A DNA stretch of 64,000 bases from contig OY482855.1 of the NCBI GenBank assembly GCA_960531495.1, forward strand, positions 2,232,001 through 2,296,000, read 5' to 3'. The stretch is from Zeus faber (lineage: Eukaryota; Chordata; Actinopteri; Zeiformes; Zeidae). The translations under genes were made by a program, and so were the position numbers. Below the pieces are notes generated by a model. That model was not told where the DNA came from. It saw only the letters and a list, made by a program, of their open reading frames with translations, and did no database searches. The first letter of the stretch is position 1, and each line of letters starts with the position of its first letter. This document shows, in pieces, positions 57,401 through 64,000 of this stretch.

Positions 57401-60400
57401 AATTGAAAGTAGGAAAGATTGAAAGAAAGAATGAAAGAAAGATTGAAAGATTGAAAGAAAGAATGAAAGAAAGATTGAAAGATTGAAATATTGAAAGAAA
57501 GAATGAAAAAAAGATTGAAAGACTGAAAGAAAGAATGAAAGAAAGATTGAAAGATTAAACAATTGAAAGAAAGTTTGCAAGAAAGTTTGAAAAAAGAAAG
57601 TTTGAAAGAAAGAATGAAAGAAAGATTGAAAGATAGATGGATGGAAAGATTGAAAGAAAGAAATATTGAAAGAATAACAAAAGAAAGATTGATAGATTGG
57701 AAGAAATATTGAAAGATAGAAAAATTGAAAGTAAGAAAGATTGAAAGAAAGAATTAAAGAAAGATTGAAAGATTGAAAAAAAGAATGAAAGAAAGATTGA
57801 AATATTGAAAGAAAGAATGAAAGAAAGATTGAAAGATTGAAATAAAGATTGAAAGAAAGATTGAACGATTGAAAGATTGAAATAAAGATTGAAAGTTTGA
57901 AAGAAAGATTGAAAGAACGATTCAAAGAAAGAAAGATTGAAAGAAATATTGAAAGAAAGATTGAAAGATTGAAAGAAAGATTGAAAGAAAGAATGAAAGA
58001 AAGATTGAAAGATTGAAATAAATATTGAAAGAAAGATTGAAAGATTGAAAGATTGAAATAAAGAATGAAAGTTTGAAAGAAAGATTGAAAGAAAGATTAA
58101 AAAAAAGAAAGATTGAAAGTAAGAAAGATTGAAAGACATATTGAAAGAAAGATTGAAAGATTGAAAGAAAGATTGAAAGAAAGAATGAAAGAACGATTGA
58201 AAGAAAGAATGAAAGAAAGATTGAAAGATTGAAAGAAAGATTGAAAGAAAGATTGAAAGACTGAAAGAAAAAATGAAAGAAAGATTAAAAGAGAGATTGA
58301 AAGATTGAAAGATTGAAAGATAGAATGAAAGATTGAAAGAAAGAATGAAAGAATGAATGAAAGATTAAAAGATTGAAAGAAATATTGAAAAAAAGAAAGA
58401 TTGAAAGTAAGAAAAATTGAAAGAATGAATGAAAGAAACAAAAAAAGACTGATAAAAAGAAAGAATGTTTGAGAGATCAAAATATTTAAAGAAAGAAAGA
58501 TTGAAAGAAAGGTTGAAAGATAGAATGAAAGAAAGATTGAAAGATTGAAAGTTGTAAAGAAAGATTGAAAGAAAGATTTAAAGAAAGATTGAAAGACTAA
58601 AAAAAAGAATGAAAGAAAGATTGAAAGGTTGAAAGAAAGAATGAAAGAATGAAAGAAAGATTGAAAGATTGAAAGAAAGATTGGAAGAAAGAATGAAAGT
58701 ATGAAAGAAAGATTGAAAGATCCAAGGAAAGATTGAAAGAACGATTGAAAGAAAGAATGAAAGAATGAAAGAAAGATTGAAAGATTGAAAGAAAGATTGA
58801 AAGTAATAAAGATTGAAAGAAGGAATGAAGGAAAAATTGAATGTTTGAAAGACTGAAAGAATGAATGAAAGAAAGCTTGAAAGAAAGATTGAAAGAAAGA
58901 TTTTAAGAAAGGTTGAAAGACTGAAAGAAAGAATGAAAGAAAGAATGATTGAAAGATTGAAAGAAAGAATGAAAGATTGAAAGAAAGAATATAAGAACGA
59001 TTGAAAGAAAGATTGAAAGTAAGATTGAAAGTTTGAAAGAAAGATTGAAAGAAAAATTGAAAGAAAGATTGAAAGACTGAAGGAAAGAATGAGTGAAAGA
59101 TTGAAAGAAAGATTAAAAGAAAAAAAGATTGAAAGTATTAAAGACTGAAAAAAATATTGAAAGAAAGATTGAAAGATTGAAAGATAGAATGAAAGAAAGA
59201 TTGAATGATTGAAAGATTGAAAGAAAGAATTAAAGAAAGATTGAAAGACTGAAAAAAATATTGAAAGAAAGATTGAAAGATTGAAAGATAGAATGAAAGA
59301 AAGATTGAAAGATTGAAAGATTGAAAGAAAGAATGAAAGAAAGATTGAAAGACTGAAAGAAAGAATGAAAGAAAGATTGAAAGTGCGAAAGAAAGAATGA
59401 AAGAATTAAAGAAAGATTGAAAGAAATATTGAAAGAAAGAATGAAAGATTGAAAGAAAGAATGAAAGTAATAAAGATTAAAAGAAGGAATGAAGGAAAAA
59501 TTGAATGTTTGAAAGACTGAAAGAATGAATGAAAGAAAGCTTGAAAGAAAGATTGAAAGAAAGATTTTAAGAAAGGTTGAAAGAATGAAAGAAAGAATGA
59601 AAGAAAGAATGATTGAAAGATTGAAAGAAAGAATGAAAGATTGAAAGAAAGAATATAAGAACGATTGAAAGAAAGATTGAAAGTAAGATTGAAAGTTTGA
59701 AAGAAAGATTGAAAGAAAAATTGAAAGAAAGATTGAAAGACTGAAGGAAAGAATGAGTGAAAGATTGAAAGAAAGATTAAAAGAAAAAAAGATTGAAAGT
59801 ATTAAAGACTGAAAAAAATATTGAAAGAAAGATTGAAAGATTGAAAGATAGAATGAAAGAAAGATTGAAAGATTGAAAGATTGAAAGAAAGAATGAAAGA
59901 AAGATTGAAAGACTGAAAAAAATATTGAAAGAAAGATTGAAAGATTGAAAGATAGAATGAAAGAAAGATTGAAAGATTGAAAGATTGAAAGAAAGAATGA
60001 AAGAAAGATTGAAAGACTGAAAGAAAGAATGAAAGAAAGATTGAAAGTGCATAAGAAAGAATGAAAGAATTAAAGAAAGATTGAAAGAAATATTGAAAGA
60101 AAGAATGAAAGATTGAAAGAAAGAATGAAAAAAAGATTGTAAGAAAGAATGAAAGAAAGATTGAAAGATTGAAAAAAAGATTGAAAGAAAGATTTAAAGA
60201 AAGATTGAAAGATTGAAAGATTGAAAGAAAGATTGAAAGATTGAAAGATTGAAAGAAAGATTGAAAGATAGATTTAAAGAAAGATTGAAAGACTGAAAGA
60301 AAGATTGAAAGAAAGAAAGATTTATAGAAAGAATGAAAGAAAGATTGAAAAAAGAAAGATAGATTGAAAGAAAGATTGAAAGATTGAAAGAAAGAATGAA

Positions 60401-63400
60401 AGAAAGATTTTAAAAAAGATTGAAAAAAAGAAAGATTGAAAGAAAGATTGAAAGACAGATTGAAAGACTGAAGGAAAGAATGAAAGAAAGATGGAAAGAA
60501 AGATGGAAAGAAAGATTGAAAGAAATAAAGATTGAAAGAAATATTGAAAGAAGGATGAAAGATTGAAAGAAAGAATGAAAGAAAGATTGAAAGAAAGATG
60601 GAAAGAAAGATTGAAAGAAAGAAAGATTGAAAGAAATAATGAAAGAAAGATTGAACGATTGGAAGAAATTTTGAAAGATAGAAAAATTGAAAGTAGGAAA
60701 GATTGAAAGAAAGAATGAAAGAAAGATTGAAAGATTGAAAGAAAGAATGAAAGAAAGATTGAAAGATTGAAATATTGAAAGAAAGAATGAAAAAAAGATT
60801 GAAAGATTAAACAATTGAAAGAAAGTTTGCAAGAAAGTTTGAAAAAAGAAAGATTGAAAGAAAGAATGAAAGAAAGATTGAAAGATAGATGGATAGAAAG
60901 ATTCAAAGAAAGAAAGATTGAAAGAATAACAAAAGAAAGATTGAAAGATTGGAAGAAATATTGAAAGATAGAAAAATTGAAAGTAAGAAAGATTGAAAGA
61001 AATATTGAAAGAAAGATTGAAAGATTGAAAGAAAGATTGAAAGAAAGAATGAAAGAAAGATTGAAAGAAAGATTGAAAGACTGAAGGAAAGAATGAAAGA
61101 AAGATTGAAAGAAAGATTGAAAGAAAGAAAGATTGAAAGAATGAATGATTGAAAGATTGAATGATTGAAAGATTGAAAGAAAGATTGAAAGAAAGATTGA
61201 ACGACTGAAAGATTGAAAGAAAGATTGAAAGTTTGAAAGAGAGATTGAAAGACTGAAAGATAGATTGAAAGATTGAAGATTGAAAGATTGAAAGAAAGAT
61301 TGAAAGAAAGATTGAACGACTGAAAGATTGAAAGAAAGATTGAAAGTTTGAAAGAAAGATTGAAAGACTGAAAGAAATAATGAAAGAAAGATTGAAAGAA
61401 AGAATGAAAGAAAGATTGAAAGAAAGATGGATAGAAAGATTGAAAGAAAGAAAGATTGAAAGAAATAACAAAAGAAAGATTGAAAGAAATAATGAGAGAA
61501 AGATTGAAAGATTGAAAGAAAGAATGAAAGAAAGATTGAAAGATTGAAATATTGAAAGAAAGAATGAAAGAAAGACTGAAAGATTGAAAGAAAGATTGAA
61601 AGAAAGATTGAAAGATTGAAATATTTAAAGAAAGATTGAAAGAAAGAATGAAAGAACAATTGAAAGAAAGAATGAAAGAATGAAAGAAAAATTGAAAGAT
61701 TGAAAGAAAGAATGAAAGAACGATTGAAAGATTGAAAGATTGAAAGATTGAAAGAAAGAATGAAAGAAAGATTGAAAGAAAGATGGAAAGAAAGATTGAA
61801 AGAAAGAATGAAAGATTGAAAGAAAGAATATAAGAACGATTGAAAGAAAGATTGAAAGTAAGATTGAAAGTTTGAAAGAAAGATTGAAAGAAAAATTGAA
61901 AGAAAGATTGAAAGACTGAAGGAAAGAATGAGTGAAAGATTGAAAGAAAGATTAAAAGAAAAAAAGATTGAAAGTATTAAAGACTGAAAAAAATATTGAA
62001 AGAAAGATTGAAAGATTGAAAGATAGAATGAAAGAAAGATTGAAAGATTGAAAGATTGAAAGAAAGAATTAAAGAAAGATTGAAAGACTGAAAAAAATAT
62101 TGAAAGAAAGAATTAAAGAAAGATTGAAAGACTGAAAAAAATATTGAAAGAAAGATTGAAAGATTGAAAGATAAAATGAAAGAAAGATTGAAAGATTGAA
62201 AGATTGAAAGAAAGAATGAAGGAAAGATTGAAAGACTGAAAGAAAGAATGAAAGAAAGATTGAAAGTGCGAAAGAAAGAATGAAAGAATTAAAGAAAGAT
62301 TGAAAGAAATATTGAAAGAAAGAATGAAAGATTGAAAGAAAGAATGAAAAAAAGATTGTAAGAAAGAATGAAAGAAAGATTGAAAGATTGAAAGAAAGAT
62401 TGAAAGAAAGATTGAATGTTTGAAAGAAAGATTGAAAGAAAGATTTAAAGAAAGATTGAAAGATTGAAAGAAAGATTGAAAGATAGATTTAAAGAAAGAT
62501 TGAAAGACTGAAAGAAAGATTGAAAGAAAGAAAGATTTATAGAAAGAATGAAAGAAAGATTGAAAAAAGAAAGATAGATTGAAAGAAAGATTGAAAGAAA
62601 GAATGAAAGAAAGATTTAAAAAAAGATTGAAAAAAAGAAAGATTGAAAGAAAGATTGAAAGACAGATTGAAAGACTGAAGGAAAGAATGAAAGAAAGATG
62701 GAAAGAAAGATGGAAAGAAAGATTGAAAGAAATATTGAAAGAAAGATTGAAAGATTGAAAGAAAGAATGAAAGAAAGATTGAAAGATTGAAAGAAAGAAT
62801 GAAAGAAAGATTGAAAGAAAGATGGAAAGAAAGATTGAAAGAAAGAAAGATTGAAAGAAATAATGAAAGAAAGATTGAACGATTGGAAGAAATTTTGAAA
62901 GATAGAAAAATTGAAAGTAGGAAAGATTGATGAAAGAATGAAAGAAAGATTGAAAGATTGAAAGAAAGAATGAAAGAAAGATTGAAAGATTGAAATATTG
63001 AAAGAAAGAATGAAAAAAAGATTGAAAGACTGAAAGAAAGAATGAAAGAAAGATTGAAAGATTAAACAATTGAAAGAAAGTTTGCAAGAAAGTTTGAAAA
63101 AAGAAAGTTTGAAAGAAAGAATGAAAGAAAGATTGAAAGATAGATGGATGGAAAGATTGAAAGAAAGAAATATTGAAAGAATAACAAAAGAAAGATTGAT
63201 AGATTGGAAGAAATATTGAAAGATAGAAAAATTGAAAGTAAGAAAGATTGAAAGAAAGAATTAAAGAAAGATTGAAAGATTGAAAAAAAGAATGAAAGAA
63301 AGATTGAAATATTGAAAGAAAGAATGAAAGAAAGATTGAAAGATTGAAATAAAGATTGAAAGAAAGATTGAACGATTGAAAGATTGAAATAAAGATTGAA

Positions 63401-64000
63401 AGTTTGAAAGAAAGATTGAAAGAACGATTCAAAGAAAGAAAGATTGAAAGAAATATTGAAAGAAAGATTGAAAGAAATATTGAAAGAAAGATTGAAAGAA
63501 AGAATGAAAGAAAGATTGAAAGATTGAAATAAATATTGAAAGAAAGATTGAAAGATTGAAAGATTGAAATAAAGAATGAAAGTTTGAAAGAAAGATTGAA
63601 AGAAAGATTAAAAAAAAGAAAGATTGAAAGTAAGAAAGATTGAAAGACATATTGAAAGAAAGATTGAAAGATTGAAAGAAAGATTGAAAGAAAGAATGAA
63701 AGAACGATTGAAAGAAAGAATGAAAGAAAGATTGAAAGATTGAAAGAAATATTGAAAGAAAGAGAGAATGAAAGTAAGAAAGATGGAAAGAAAAATTGAA
63801 AGATTGAAAGATTGAAAGAAAGAATTAAAGAAAGATTGAATGATTGAAAGATTGAAAGAAAAATTGAAAGAAAGATTGAAGAAAGAAAGATTTAAAGAAA
63901 AAAAGATTTAAAGAAAGATTGAAAGACTAAAAGTAAGAATAAAAAAAAAGATTGAAAGAAAGATTGAAAAAAGAAAGAAAGATTGAAAGAAAGATTGAAA
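51401..64000 (+). repeat. GATTGAAA/GAAA-word satellite, 6.68-6.69-kb higher-order repeat
   Basis: Same word satellite as to the left. Landmarks recur at 6683 bases (aatgtttgagagatc at 51781 and 58464; aatataagaacg at 52305 and 58988) and, after an 8-base insertion of one gattgaaa word in the second copy, at 6691 bases (aatataagaacg at 52961/59652 and 55136/61827). The second copy continues to the window end, where it returns to sequence resembling 51260-51500. Minus-strand frames of 445 and 353 codons at 53631-54968 and 53719-54780 reappear at exactly +6691. They are duplicated because the satellite is, not because they are selected. Confidence 0.92.
55128..57240 (+). repeat. 1071-bp tandem duplication inside the word satellite
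   Basis: The segment beginning aatataagaacg at 55136 recurs at 56207 and remains nearly identical through about 1.04 kb (for example the cttaaag... to ttgaaagaaatattg run ending near 56170 and 57240). The matching place in the next 6.69-kb copy (from 61827) has only one copy and lacks about 104 bases, so this duplication is specific to the first copy. Confidence 0.75.

Overview
The window looks like a repeat-dominated stretch of a vertebrate genome, most probably a teleost fish. This rests on the repeat families: a Tx1-group (L1-clade) LINE with an ORF1 carrying zinc knuckles and an ORF2 carrying an AP-type endonuclease and reverse transcriptase; a hAT transposase remnant of the GTF2IRD2/Zaphod-like type; and a LINE fragment of a style common in fish. 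These family names are recognised by eye and no search was run. No host protein-coding gene could be supported.

Layout. (1) Bases 1-6498 are mostly low-copy DNA with old transposon debris: a diverged 398-bp tandem element, a LINE ORF2 N-terminal fragment, an internally deleted hAT element with one recognisable terminus, short tandem duplications, and a GC-rich block with a strong inverted repeat and promoter-like words. (2) Bases 6499-22931 are a satellite array built from two related monomers, A (about 206 bp) and B (about 196 bp), plus a chimera of about 252 bp (B joined to the right end of A). They are organised into higher-order repeats whose period changes along the array (1067, 2443, 860, 1284 bp). 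(3) Bases 22932-28352 are a nearly full-length Tx1-like LINE in the same orientation as the satellite. Its ORF1 is open, but ORF2 has one frameshift and one stop, and the insertion caused a small target deletion instead of a duplication. (4) Bases 28353-36667 resume the A/B satellite as a different subfamily with periods near 821, 1837, 1212 and 600 bp. (5) Bases 36668-40352 are an unrelated A-rich satellite (units of about 59 and 95 bp). (6) Bases 40353-44349 are A/B satellite in inverted orientation and more diverged. (7) From 44350 to the end of the window is a GATTGAAA/GAAA-word satellite with very long higher-order periods (about 3.24-3.29 kb, then 6.68-6.69 kb).

The only gene set that works together is the LINE: ORF1 is an RNA-binding chaperone-like protein and ORF2 nicks the target and reverse-transcribes the RNA. 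This copy cannot make full-length ORF2. Many open frames elsewhere in the satellites are artefacts of repeats that lack stop words, including frames above 440 codons on the minus strand of the last block. The main interest is the satellite architecture: swapped-core monomers, period switching, nesting of three satellite families with an orientation flip, and local rearrangement scars. This is consistent with heterochromatin (pericentromeric, subtelomeric or sex-chromosomal), but the location is inference.
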